DNA from: Promicromonospora thailandica | Lineage (GTDB): Bacteria; Actinomycetota; Actinomycetes; Actinomycetales; Cellulomonadaceae | Length of the DNA: 64,000 bases | Direction of reading: 5' to 3' | Assembly: GCF_024171955.1 (NCBI RefSeq) | Contig: NZ_JAMTCS010000017.1 | Location: forward strand, 43,744-107,743 | Shown: positions 17,056-24,847 of the stretch, one piece after another | Numbering within the stretch: the stretch's first letter is position 1 | Layout: each line of letters starts with the position of its first letter | Translations under genes and position numbers: made by a program | Notes under the pieces: generated by a model | Seen by the model: only the letters and a program-made list of their open reading frames with translations | What the model was told of the DNA's origin: nothing | The model's database searches: none

Positions 17056-17961
17056 ATGACAGGTGACGTTCTCGTCCGACTCCGGCGCGCACTGCCGACG
17101 CTGCGACCCGCGGAGGCCAGAGTCGCGCAGACGGTCCTCGACGACCCGAACACGGTCGTGGCGTCGACCATCACCGAGCTCGCCGGGCACGCGGACACGT
17201 CGCAGGCGACCGTGGTCCGGTTCTGTCGCGCCGTCGGCTACGCCGGCTACCCCGAGTTCCGCATCGACCTGGCGCAGGCGACCAGCCGCCGCGAGGTCGA
17301 GATGGAGCGCTCCGGCATCGCCGAGGGCGAGATCAACCAGACCGACGACATCGAGGCCGTCGTCTCCAAGATCGCGTTCCACGAGGCGCGGACCATCGAG
17401 GAGACGGCCCGCATGATCGACACGGACGCGATCGAGCGGGTGGCCACCGCGATCTCGGAGGCCAAGCGCGTCGACGTGTACGGCGTGGGCTCCTCGAACC
17501 TCGCGGCGTCCGACCTGGCGATGAAGCTGCAGCGCATCGGCGTCTTCGTGTTCAGCTCGCCCGACCCGCACCAGCAGCTCGCCTCGTCGGCGCTGCTCGA
17601 GCCGGGCCACGTCGCCATCGGCGTGTCGCACTCGGGCCAGACGCGCGAGACCAACCAGGCCCTGGAGATCGCGCGCAAGCGCGGCGCCCTCACCGCGGCC
17701 ATCACGAACTTCCCGGACGCCGCCATCGGCATGGTGTCCGACGTCGTCCTGGCCACCACCGCGCGCGAGACCAAGTTCCGCGTGGGCGCCATGTCGAGCC
17801 GCATCGCGCAGCTCACCGTGGTCGACTACCTGTTCGTCCGCGTCGCGCAGCGCACGTACGAGCGCTCCTCGGCCGCGATCCGCGCCACCTACGAGGCCGT
17901 GCGCGACCCCCAGCTCCACCAGGTCAGCAGCACCAAGATGGAGCGGCCCACGGCCGTCTGA
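17056..17961 (+). CDS. MurR/RpiR-family transcriptional regulator
   Basis: This is a sugar-phosphate-sensing regulator of 301 residues. Residues 1-77 form the RpiR helix-turn-helix (ITELAGHADTSQATVVRF recognition region). Residues 125-260 form a SIS domain that binds a phosphosugar (YGVGSSNLAA, SHSGQTRETNQALE). It probably controls the neighbouring kinase and the divergent import/MurQ operon in response to MurNAc-6-P or GlcNAc-6-P. The ATG at 17056 has CGGGAG five bases upstream; an ATG at 17051 gives only a two-codon frame. The gene ends 16 bases before a strong hairpin. Confidence 0.92.
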   Translation: MTGDVLVRLRRALPTLRPAEARVAQTVLDDPNTVVASTITELAGHADTSQATVVRFCRAVGYAGYPEFRIDLAQATSRREVEMERSGIAEGEINQTDDIEAVVSKIAFHEARTIEETARMIDTDAIERVATAISEAKRVDVYGVGSSNLAASDLAMKLQRIGVFVFSSPDPHQQLASSALLEPGHVAIGVSHSGQTRETNQALEIARKRGALTAAITNFPDAAIGMVSDVVLATTARETKFRVGAMSSRIAQLTVVDYLFVRVAQRTYERSSAAIRATYEAVRDPQLHQVSSTKMERPTAV

Positions 17962-17977
17962 GCTCGGCACCCGTGCC

Positions 17978-18011
17978 GAAGCCCCTGCCCGGATCTCCGG
18001 GCAGGGGCTTC
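17978..18011. terminator. Bidirectional terminator between murR-like gene and cimA
   Basis: A perfect 15-base-pair stem (GAAGCCCCTGCCCGG, 17978-17992, with its complement at 17997-18011) has a four-base loop ATCT. It lies between two convergent stops. The stem ends in CTTC with no long U-run, as is common in high-GC actinobacteria. Confidence 0.8.
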
Positions 18012-18020
18012 GTCGTGGTG

Positions 18021-19652
18021 CTATGCGCGGGGTTCGACGCCCGACTTCAGGAGGCCGAACACGTACGCCTCCGTGACCGCCTCCCACGCCGCCTCGACGA
18101 GGTTCGGGCCGACGCCGACCGTGGACCACGACCGCTCGCCGTCGCTGGTGTCGATCAGCACGCGCGTGATCGCGTCTGTACCGAGCTCGGTGTCCAGGAT
18201 CCGTACCTTGAAGTCGATCAGCTCGAACCGGGCCAGCTCGGGGTAGACCCGCGACAGCGCGCTGCGCAGCGCCTGGTCCAGCGCGTTGACGGGGCCGTTG
18301 CCCTCGCCGGTGGACACGATGCGCTCGCCGCCCGCCCGGAGCTTGACGGTCGCCTCGGCCACGGCGGCGGCGTCCGGCGCGTGGACCGACGGCGGGGCGG
18401 CGCCCGCCGGGACCGTCTCGATGATCGTGCGCCACGACTCGACCGCGAAGTACTCGGGCCGCTGCCCCAGCTCGGAGCGCAGCAGCAGCTCGAACGACGC
18501 GTCGGCGGCCTCGTAGGTGTAGCCGGCCGCCTCGTCGTCCTTCACCCGGTTGGTGACCCGCGAGAGCAGCTCGCCCTGGCCCGCGAGGTCGAAGCCCAGC
18601 TCGCGGCCCTTGAGCTCCACCGACGCGCGGCCCGCCATGTCGGAGACCAGCATGCGCATGTCGTTGCCCACGAGGGTCGGGTCGGTGTGCTGGTACATGT
18701 CCGGGTCCACGCGGATGGCGCTGGCGTGCAGGCCGCCCTTGTGCGCGAAGGCGCTGGCACCCACGTACGGCTGCCGCGCGAACGGCGAGATGTTGGTGAT
18801 CTCGCTGATGGCGTGCGCGATCCGGGTGGCCTCCCGCAGTCCGTCGTCGGCCAGGAGCGTCATGCCGGACTTGAGCTCCAGGTTGGCGACCACGGTGACG
18901 AGGTCGGCGTTGCCGGTGCGCTCCCCGTAGCCGTTGACGGTGCCCTGCACGTGCGTCGCGCCCGCCTCGACGGCGGCCAGCGAGTTCGCGACGGCACAGC
19001 CGCTGTCGTTGTGCGCGTGCACGCCCAGCAGCCGGTCCGGCCCGATGCCGGTCGTGTCGCGCAGCTCGCGCACGATCTCGCCCACCCACGTGGGCAGCAT
19101 GCCGCCGTTGGTGTCGCAGAGCGTGACCACCTCGGCGCCCGCCTCGAACGCGGTCACGACGGCGCTGGTCGCGTAGTCCCGGTCGTACCGGTAGCCGTCG
19201 AAGAAGTGCTCGGCGTCCAGCACCACGCGGCGCCCCTCGGCCACGAGGAACGCGACGGTGTCGCCGATCATGGCGAGGTTCTCGGCGCGCGTCGTGCGCA
19301 GCGCGCGCTCCACGTGCCGCACGTCCGACTTGGCCACGAGCGTGACGACGGGGGTGGCCGCGTCCAGGAGCGCGCGCACCTGCGGGTCGTCACCCGCCCG
19401 TACGCCCGCCCGGCGCGTGGCGCCGAACGCGGCGAGCACCGCGTTCTTCAGGGTCAGCTCGGCGGCGGCCCGGGCGAAGAAGTCGGTGTCCTTGGGGACC
19501 GCGCCCGGCCAGCCGCCCTCGATGTAGCCGACGCCGAGCTCGTCGAGCAGCGCCGCGATGGCGAGCTTGTCGGAGACGGAGAGGCTCATGCCCTCCTGCT
19601 GCGCGCCGTCGCGCAGCGTCGTGTCGTACACCTGGAACGGGGCGGTGGTCAT
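18021..19652 (-). CDS. cimA: Citramalate synthase
   Basis: It condenses pyruvate and acetyl-CoA to (R)-citramalate, giving a threonine-independent route to 2-oxobutyrate and isoleucine. The chain has 543 residues, matching the long bacterial CimA class. Residues 1-280 form the HMGL-like TIM barrel (YDTTLRDGAQQEGM with the metal Asp and catalytic Arg; HAHNDSGCAVAN with metal His residues; NGYGERTGNADL). The C-terminal 150 residues are the LeuA-type allosteric dimer domain. The ATG at 19652 has TTGGGAG upstream; longer in-frame reading would run through the attenuator. An Ile-containing leader peptide and terminator precede the gene. Confidence 0.93.
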   Translation of the reverse strand: MTTAPFQVYDTTLRDGAQQEGMSLSVSDKLAIAALLDELGVGYIEGGWPGAVPKDTDFFARAAAELTLKNAVLAAFGATRRAGVRAGDDPQVRALLDAATPVVTLVAKSDVRHVERALRTTRAENLAMIGDTVAFLVAEGRRVVLDAEHFFDGYRYDRDYATSAVVTAFEAGAEVVTLCDTNGGMLPTWVGEIVRELRDTTGIGPDRLLGVHAHNDSGCAVANSLAAVEAGATHVQGTVNGYGERTGNADLVTVVANLELKSGMTLLADDGLREATRIAHAISEITNISPFARQPYVGASAFAHKGGLHASAIRVDPDMYQHTDPTLVGNDMRMLVSDMAGRASVELKGRELGFDLAGQGELLSRVTNRVKDDEAAGYTYEAADASFELLLRSELGQRPEYFAVESWRTIIETVPAGAAPPSVHAPDAAAVAEATVKLRAGGERIVSTGEGNGPVNALDQALRSALSRVYPELARFELIDFKVRILDTELGTDAITRVLIDTSDGERSWSTVGVGPNLVEAAWEAVTEAYVFGLLKSGVEPRA

Positions 19653-19710
19653 CGAGGCTCCCAACGATGATGTGTCTGGTGACCCGGTCGGAGCCGGGCC
19701 GTCCGGCCAA

Positions 19711-19741
19711 CAAAAAAGACCCTCCAGGGTGTGGAAGGTCT
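19711..19741 (-). terminator. Attenuator terminator upstream of cimA
   Basis: On the minus strand this reads as a 10-base-pair stem (AGACCTTCCA pairing with TGGAGGGTCT, one T-G pair) with the five-base loop CACCC, followed at once by a run of six U. It is a textbook intrinsic terminator inside the 5' leader of cimA, 59 bases before the start codon. Confidence 0.85.
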
Positions 19742-19772
19742 GCGCGTCCGGTGCGGTTCTCGCCGGACGCGC
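19742..19772 (-). promoter_or_regulatory. Pause hairpin of the cimA attenuator
   Basis: GCGCGTCCGG (minus strand) pairs perfectly with CCGGACGCGC across an 11-base loop. It begins at the leader-peptide stop codon and abuts the terminator hairpin, the position of the 1:2 structure in amino-acid attenuators. I did not identify a convincing antiterminator pairing by eye. Confidence 0.6.
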
Positions 19773-19837
19773 TACGAAATGATGATCACCTGTCGCAGGG
19801 TGGAGCTCAGGGTGAGGCACTCGGTCATGCGGGTCAT
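19772..19837 (-). CDS. Isoleucine-containing leader peptide of cimA
   Basis: This is a 21-residue reading frame that starts at ATG 19837 (a second Met follows at 19828) and ends in Val-Ile-Ile-Ile-Ser-stop. The three Ile codons are ATC, ATC, ATT, and the stop TAG sits at the base of the pause hairpin. A ribosome starved of Ile-tRNA would stall here and should prevent the terminator 30 bases on from forming. The regulator codons match the end product of the CimA pathway. The prediction rests on position, codons and hairpins; it belongs to no protein family. Confidence 0.75.
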   Translation of the reverse strand: MTRMTECLTLSSTLRQVIIIS

Positions 19838-19843
19838 GGTGCC

Positions 19844-19872
19844 ACAGCCCGGCGGCCCGCGGAAGTCGTGAC
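19844..19872 (-). promoter_or_regulatory. Candidate promoter of cimA leader
   Basis: On the minus strand GTCACG (19867-19872) and GGCTGT (19844-19849) are 17 bases apart, and the leader-peptide ATG follows the -10 by six bases. The hexamers are weak, but the geometry equals that of the clearer leaderless promoters in the window. Confidence 0.35.
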
Positions 19873-19989
19873 CACCCTCTGAAGCGCGCGGACCCCGTGC
19901 GCCGCGGCCGAGGCATCGACGCGGTCGAGCCAGCGCACCTCGGCCTCGGCGACGAAGACTCACGACTGGAGCGCGAGGGGTGCCCTCGG

Positions 19990-20565
19990 TCAGGCCGTCG
20001 GCCGCAGGCTCGCGGCGACCAGGTCGAGCAGGTGGGCGGTGCGGTCCGGCGTAGCCTCGGCGCCGGTGACCATGAGCGCCCCCACCAGCAGGGTCGTGAC
20101 GTCGCCGGGGTCGACGTCACCGCGCAGCACGCCCGCACGGGCACCGGCCGTGAGGATGGACCCGAGCGCCGTGGTGACCCGCTCGCGGGTGACGGACCGG
20201 TTGATGCGGCCGCTGGCCCAGCCGGCGCGCAACGTGTCGAGCATCCCGCGCTTGGTCGCGACGAACGCCGCGTAGCGGTCCATCCACGCCCGCAGCGCCG
20301 CGTCCGGCGGCAGCTCGGCCAGCAGCTCCGCCGCCCCGGCCGCCACGGCGTCCAGCTCGGCGCCGTAGACCGCCTCGACGAGGTCCTCGCGCGTCGGGAA
20401 GTGCCGGTACAGCGTGCCGATGCCGACGCCGGCCGCGCGGGCGACCCGTTCCAGCGAGACCGTCTCCTCCGCGGTGGCGAACGCCTCCTGGGCGGCGGCG
20501 ACGAGCTTGTCGCGGTTCCGGCGCGCGTCGGCGCGCGCCGGGCGGCCCGCGAGGGGCGTACTCAT
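19990..20565 (-). CDS. TetR-family transcriptional repressor
   Basis: This is a TetR/AcrR regulator of 191 residues. The N-terminal helix-turn-helix (residues about 12-58) reads through VARAAGVGIGTLYRHFPTREDLVEAVYG, a very typical TetR signature. The C-terminal helical domain is of the SCO1712/TetR_C type and would bind an unknown small molecule. It is divergent from an aldo-keto reductase, with two inverted-repeat operators in the 83-base gap, so it almost certainly represses both itself and that gene. Confidence 0.92.
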   Translation of the reverse strand: MSTPLAGRPARADARRNRDKLVAAAQEAFATAEETVSLERVARAAGVGIGTLYRHFPTREDLVEAVYGAELDAVAAGAAELLAELPPDAALRAWMDRYAAFVATKRGMLDTLRAGWASGRINRSVTRERVTTALGSILTAGARAGVLRGDVDPGDVTTLLVGALMVTGAEATPDRTAHLLDLVAASLRPTA

Positions 20566-20567
20566 AA

Positions 20568-20618
20568 CGGAGGCACCTCCGGTTGTGCTACGGTCGAAGA
20601 GCGGAGGGACCTCCGCTT
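20568..20618. promoter_or_regulatory. Pair of TetR operator palindromes
   Basis: Two related inverted repeats lie between the divergent genes: CGGAGG-CA-CCTCCG at 20568-20581, touching the TetR start, and AAGCGGAGG-GA-CCTCCGCTT at 20599-20618, a perfect 9-2-9 palindrome. Their centres are about 34 bases apart. A -10-like TACGGT (20589-20594) for the reductase lies between them, so occupancy would block it. Confidence 0.75.
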
Positions 20619-20648
20619 CTGTCCATCATCGCACGAGGACTGGTTCCC

Positions 20649-21563
20649 ATGACTTCCAGCACGTCACCCGACACCGGCCTGCTCGCCGGCCGCCCCGTCT
20701 TCCGCGTGGGGTATGGCGCCATGCAGCTCGAACGCCTGCGGGGCGACCGCGCCGCGGGCGTCGCCCTCCTGCGCCGCGCCGTCGAGCTCGGCGTGGACCA
20801 CGTCGACACCGCGCAGTTCTACGGCGACGGGTTCGTCAACGAGCTGCTCCGCGAGGCCCTCCGGCCGCAGGACGACGTCGTGGTGGTCACCAAGGTGGGC
20901 GCCGACCCCGACCCGGCCGGCCCGCTCCCGCTGCGTCCGGCCCAGCGGCCCGCGGAGCTCCGCGCGAGCGTCGAGGACAACCTGCGGAGCCTGGGCACCG
21001 AGCAGCTCCCGGTGGTGAACCTGCGCCGCCTGGACATCCTGCCCGGCCTGGTCGCCGAAGGTGACCAGGTGGTCGACATCGAGGACCAGCTCGACGTGCT
21101 GACCACACTGCGCGACGAGGGCACGATCAGCGCGATCGGGCTCAGCAGCGTGACGGAGGACGTGCTGCGCCGGGCGCTGCCCGCGGGCATCGTGTGCGTG
21201 CAGAACGCGTACAGCCTGGTGTCGCGCACGGACGAGGCGCTGCTTCGCCTGTGTGCCGCCGAGGGGATCGCCTGGGTGCCGTTCTTCCCGCTGGGCGGCG
21301 CGTTCCCCGGCATGCCGAAGGTGACCGACGAGCCTGCCGTGCTGGCGGCGAGCGCCACGCTCGGGGTCACGCCGTCGCAGGTCGGGCTGGCCTGGCTGCT
21401 GCGGCACTCGCCGAGCACGCTGCTCATCCCGGGCACCGCCGACGTGGCGCACCTGGAGCAGAACGTGGCGGCGGCGACCGTGGCGTCGTCGGCGGAGCTC
21501 GACGCGGTGCTGCCAACGCTGGACGCCGTCCCGTCGCGTAGCGCCGGGGTCCGGTTGGGCTGA
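20649..21563 (+). CDS. Aldo/keto reductase
   Basis: This is an NADPH-dependent oxidoreductase of the AKR superfamily, 304 residues. The catalytic tetrad region is recognisable: Asp in ELGVDHVDTAQFYGDG with Tyr in the same segment, and Lys in VVVVTKVGA. The nucleotide-binding end shows IPGTADVAHLEQNVAAA. The ATG at 20649 is chosen over an upstream one at 20583, which lies inside the operator region; GAGGA lies about nine bases before it. The TetR neighbour and its operators suggest induction by a reactive carbonyl or a drug. Confidence 0.92.
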   Translation: MTSSTSPDTGLLAGRPVFRVGYGAMQLERLRGDRAAGVALLRRAVELGVDHVDTAQFYGDGFVNELLREALRPQDDVVVVTKVGADPDPAGPLPLRPAQRPAELRASVEDNLRSLGTEQLPVVNLRRLDILPGLVAEGDQVVDIEDQLDVLTTLRDEGTISAIGLSSVTEDVLRRALPAGIVCVQNAYSLVSRTDEALLRLCAAEGIAWVPFFPLGGAFPGMPKVTDEPAVLAASATLGVTPSQVGLAWLLRHSPSTLLIPGTADVAHLEQNVAAATVASSAELDAVLPTLDAVPSRSAGVRLG

Positions 21564-21630
21564 CCCCGGCCTCGGATGCCACCGCCCATGTCGGGAATCT
21601 CGCTTTGTGCGAACAACCCTGAACTTTTGT

Positions 21631-21659
21631 TTGCTAATCGCCATAAGTCCGGATAGGTT
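21631..21659 (+). promoter_or_regulatory. Promoter of the ebo-type operon
   Basis: TTGCTA (21631-21636) and TAGGTT (21654-21659) are 17 bases apart in the most AT-rich stretch of the neighbourhood. The first gene starts 37 bases downstream with GGGGAG (21683-21688) as ribosome binding site. This is the only clear promoter for the seven overlapping genes that follow. Confidence 0.6.
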
Positions 21660-21695
21660 GCTCGGGACGACGACGTCGGACCGGGGAGCACAACG

Positions 21696-22889
21696 ATGAA
21701 CGACGCCTCTGCACGCCACCACGCAGAACGCACTGGGATCTGGTTCGTCGGGGCCCGCGGCTCCGTGGCCACCACCGCCACGGTGGGCCTGGCCGCCATC
21801 GCGGGCGCGCAGGCGCCGCCGACCGGTTGCGTCACCGCGCGGGAGCCGTTCGCGTCCGCGGGCCTGCCCGAGTTCGCCGACCTCGTGGTGGGCGGCCACG
21901 ACATCTCCGCCGTCACGATGACCAAGCGCGCCGAGCACCTCGTCGAGTCGGGGATGATCGCGCCGCGCCTGCTCGCCGCCACGCACGACGCCGTCGAGCG
22001 CGCCGACGCCGAGGTGCGCCCCGGCTACGCGCCGGACCACGAGGAGGGCAGCTCCCAGCAGCAGGTCGCCGAGCGCCTCGCGGCCGACATCACGTCCTTC
22101 CAGGAGCGGCACGGGCTGGCCCGCGTGGTCGTCGTCGACCTGTCCTCGACCGAGCCGCCCGTCACACCCGTGCCCGAGCACGAGGACCCCGCCGCGCTCC
22201 TGACCGCCCTGGCCGACCCCGGCCGCGCCGTGCTCCCGGCGTCGTCCGTGTCCGCGTACGCCGCGGTGCTCGCGGGGGCCGCCTACGCGTCGTTCACGCC
22301 GTCCGCGGGCATGGGCCTGCCCGCCCTCACCGCGCTGGCGCGCGACCGCGGCATCCCCGTGGCCGGGCAGGACGGCAAGACCGGCCAGACCTGGCTGCGC
22401 ACCGTGCTCGCCCCGGCGTTCGCCGCGCGCGGCCTGAAGGTGCTCTCCTGGTCGGGCACGAACCTGCTGGGCGGCGGCGACGGCGCCACCCTGGCCGACC
22501 CCGACGCCGTGCGCAGCAAGCTCGCCACCAAGACCCGGGGCCTGACGGCGCTGACGGGCAGCGACACCACACCGCTGCACATCGACAACGTGCCCGACCT
22601 GGGCGACGTCAAGGTCGCCTGGGACCACGTGCACGTCGAGGGGTTCCTCGGCTCGCGGATCACCCTGCAGACCACGTGGAGCGCGCACGACTCGATGCTC
22701 GCCGCGCCCCTCGTGCTCGACCTCGCGCGCCTGCTCGCGTTCGCGCACGGAGCAGGGGTCAGCGGGCCGGTGCCCGAGCTCGGCTTCTTCTTCAAGGACC
22801 CGTGGGGCTCCGACGTGCACGACGCGGCCGCCCAGGCCGTCGCCCTCGAGAGCTGGGTGCAGCGCGTCGCGGCGCAGGCCCGCCCATGA
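21696..22889 (+). CDS. Inositol-3-phosphate synthase-like protein (ebo cluster)
   Basis: This is a myo-inositol-1-phosphate synthase family protein of 397 residues. The N-terminus holds an NAD-binding loop (WFVGARGSVATT), and the middle has the Ino1-type catalytic region (AGQDGKTGQTWLRT and SWSGTNLLGGGDG with conserved Lys and Asn). It is the first gene of an ebo-type operon, where other bacteria carry a dehydroquinate-synthase-like EboD; I infer that it makes a cyclitol or carbocyclic phosphate for this pathway rather than bulk inositol. Its stop overlaps the next start as ATGA. Confidence 0.88.
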   Translation: MNDASARHHAERTGIWFVGARGSVATTATVGLAAIAGAQAPPTGCVTAREPFASAGLPEFADLVVGGHDISAVTMTKRAEHLVESGMIAPRLLAATHDAVERADAEVRPGYAPDHEEGSSQQQVAERLAADITSFQERHGLARVVVVDLSSTEPPVTPVPEHEDPAALLTALADPGRAVLPASSVSAYAAVLAGAAYASFTPSAGMGLPALTALARDRGIPVAGQDGKTGQTWLRTVLAPAFAARGLKVLSWSGTNLLGGGDGATLADPDAVRSKLATKTRGLTALTGSDTTPLHIDNVPDLGDVKVAWDHVHVEGFLGSRITLQTTWSAHDSMLAAPLVLDLARLLAFAHGAGVSGPVPELGFFFKDPWGSDVHDAAAQAVALESWVQRVAAQARP

Positions 22890-23963
22890 CGTCGGGCCGG
22901 GCACCCCGCTTCCAGCCCCGCTTCGACCCGCCGCTCGCCGGCACGGATGGTCGCACGGACGGTCGCACGGACGTCGTCGACCACAGCAGCTCCTGCCAGC
23001 CGGACGCCGGCGGTGGCAGCAGCCGCTGTGGTGAACAGCGCGGCAGGCGGCGCGGGACGGACCGCGTCCGGGATCTCGTCGAGCTCGTGCGGGCGCCCGC
23101 GGCGCTGTCCGTCGTCGGCGACTCGCTCGCGGGGCTCGCCGCCGCGCGGGCCGCCGCACCCGTGCCGCTGCGGGCACGGCACGCCCTGCTGCCCGTCGCC
23201 TCCGCGTGCCTCTACCTCGGCGGCATGGCGCTCAACGACTACGCCGACCGGCACGTCGACGCCACCGAACGACCCGAGCGGCCCGTCCCGTCCGGGCGGG
23301 TCACCCCGGGCGGCGCGCTCACGGTCGGGGCCGCGCTCACCGCGGGGGGGCATCGCCGCGGCGGGACTGGCGGGCGGACGCCGGGCGCTCGCCGTCGCGC
23401 TGCCGCTCGCCGCGTGCGTGTGGACGTACGACCTGGTCGCCAAGGACCACCCGACCGGGCCGTTCGTGATGGCCGCGTGCCGCGGGCTCGACGTGCTGCT
23501 CGGCGCCACGCCGGGCCCCGTGCGGTCCGCGCTCCCGGCCGCCGCCGGGCTGACGGCCCACACGCTCGGCGTCACCGTGCTCTCGCGCGGCGAGGTGCAC
23601 GGCACCACGCGGCCCGTGGCCGGGGGCGTCGCCGCGGGGACCGTCGCGGGCGCCGTGGCCGCGGCGGTCACCGCCCCGGCCACCACGACGCGCACCGCGC
23701 GCTGGACGGCCGCGGCGGCCGCGGCCGCGTACGCCGCGGCGGCCCTGCCCGGCCAGGTCCGCGCGGCGGCCGAGCCGACGGCGGCCCACGCCCGCACCGC
23801 CACCCGCTCCGGCATCCAGGCCATGGTGCCCCTGCAGGCCGCCTGGGCGGCCCGCGCCGGCGGGCTGGGCACCACGGCGCTGCTCGCCGGCGTCGCCGCC
23901 GCCGGGTACGGGCTGCGCCTGCTCGGCCGGGCCCGCCGACGCGCGGGGGTGAGCATCACGTGA
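22886..23963 (+). pseudogene. eboC: SCO3242-type UbiA prenyltransferase, frameshifted at a G7 run
   Basis: This is a membrane prenyltransferase of the UbiA family, read in two frames. From ATG 22886 the first frame gives an N-terminal tail and then the prenyl-diphosphate motif ALNDYADRHVDATERPERP. The second frame continues with the rest of the family sequence, including the second Asp motif VWTYDLVAKD and further hydrophobic helices, to the stop at 23961-23963. The switch is at seven consecutive G (23344-23350); removing one G restores a single frame of 358 residues. All flanking genes are intact and overlapped, so a sequencing error or slippage is as likely as true inactivation. A 12-base tandem duplication lies in the N-terminal tail (about 22949-22972). 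Confidence 0.85.
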
Positions 23964-24847
23964 GGCCCCCGTTCCTGCTCGGCTACGGCACCAACGGCTT
24001 CGGCGACCACCCCCTGCACACCGCGCTCGACGTGCTCGACGACGTGGGGTACGACGCCGTCGCGCTCACGCTCGGGTTCCCGCACCTCGACCCGTTCGCG
24101 CCCGGTGCACCCACCGAGGTCGCCGCCCTGCGCGCCCACCTGGCCCGGATGCGCGGCGGCCGGGGCGCCGCCGTGGTCGTCGAGACCGGCACCCGCTACC
24201 TGCTCGACCCGCTGCACAAGCACCGGCCCACCCTCGTGGACCGGGACGCGTCCCTGCGCATCCGCTTCCTGGAGCGCGCCGTGGAGATCGCGGCCGAGCT
24301 GGACGCCCGCTGCGTCTCGTTCTTCTCCGGCATCCTGCCGGACGACGCCTCCCCCGCCGACGGCTGGGCCCGCCTGCGCGACCGCATCCCGCCGCTGGCC
24401 CGCTACGCCGGGGAACGCGGGGTGCGGCTCGCGATCGAGCCGGAGCCCGGCATGCTCGTCGAGACCGTCGACGACGCGCTGCGGCTCCTGGCCGAGGCGG
24501 GTGAGCCGCCCGAGCTGGGGATCACGGTCGACGTCGGGCACTGCCTGGTGGTCGAGCCCGGCGGCGTCGAGGGCGCGCTGCGCGCCGCCGCGCCCCACCT
24601 GAGCAACGTGCAGCTCGACGACATGCCGCGCAGCCACCACGAGCACCGGCCCTTCGGGGAGGGCGAGATCGACCTGCCCCTCGTGCTCGCCACGCTCGCC
24701 GACATCGGCTACACGGGCGTCGCGGCCGTGGAGCTGCCCCGCCACTCCCACGACGCGCCCCGGCTCGCCCTGGCCGGCCGTACCGCCCTGCTGCGGGCCT
24801 GGGCCTCCGTCACCGGTACGCCCACCAGCGAAAGGACCGTGCCATGA
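23960..24847 (+). CDS. TIM-barrel sugar phosphate isomerase/epimerase (ebo cluster)
   Basis: This is an AP-endonuclease-2/xylose-isomerase-like TIM barrel of 295 residues, starting at a GTG that overlaps the prenyltransferase stop as GTGA. Metal-ligand positions are visible: Glu in RLAIEPEPGM, Asp and His in TVDVGHC, and the late Glu/His region around FGEGEIDLP. It resembles the sugar isomerases that accompany ebo genes in actinobacteria. The substrate is unknown; a cyclitol or sugar phosphate from the first gene is a reasonable guess. The stop overlaps eboA as ATGA. Confidence 0.88.
   Translation: MRPPFLLGYGTNGFGDHPLHTALDVLDDVGYDAVALTLGFPHLDPFAPGAPTEVAALRAHLARMRGGRGAAVVVETGTRYLLDPLHKHRPTLVDRDASLRIRFLERAVEIAAELDARCVSFFSGILPDDASPADGWARLRDRIPPLARYAGERGVRLAIEPEPGMLVETVDDALRLLAEAGEPPELGITVDVGHCLVVEPGGVEGALRAAAPHLSNVQLDDMPRSHHEHRPFGEGEIDLPLVLATLADIGYTGVAAVELPRHSHDAPRLALAGRTALLRAWASVTGTPTSERTVP

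Noticed and set aside
22947..23963. A separate intact 338-residue protein in the second frame of the prenyltransferase
   Set aside because: Its first 130 residues are Ser/Pro/Arg-rich shadow of the real N-terminus; family sequence begins only after the G7 run.
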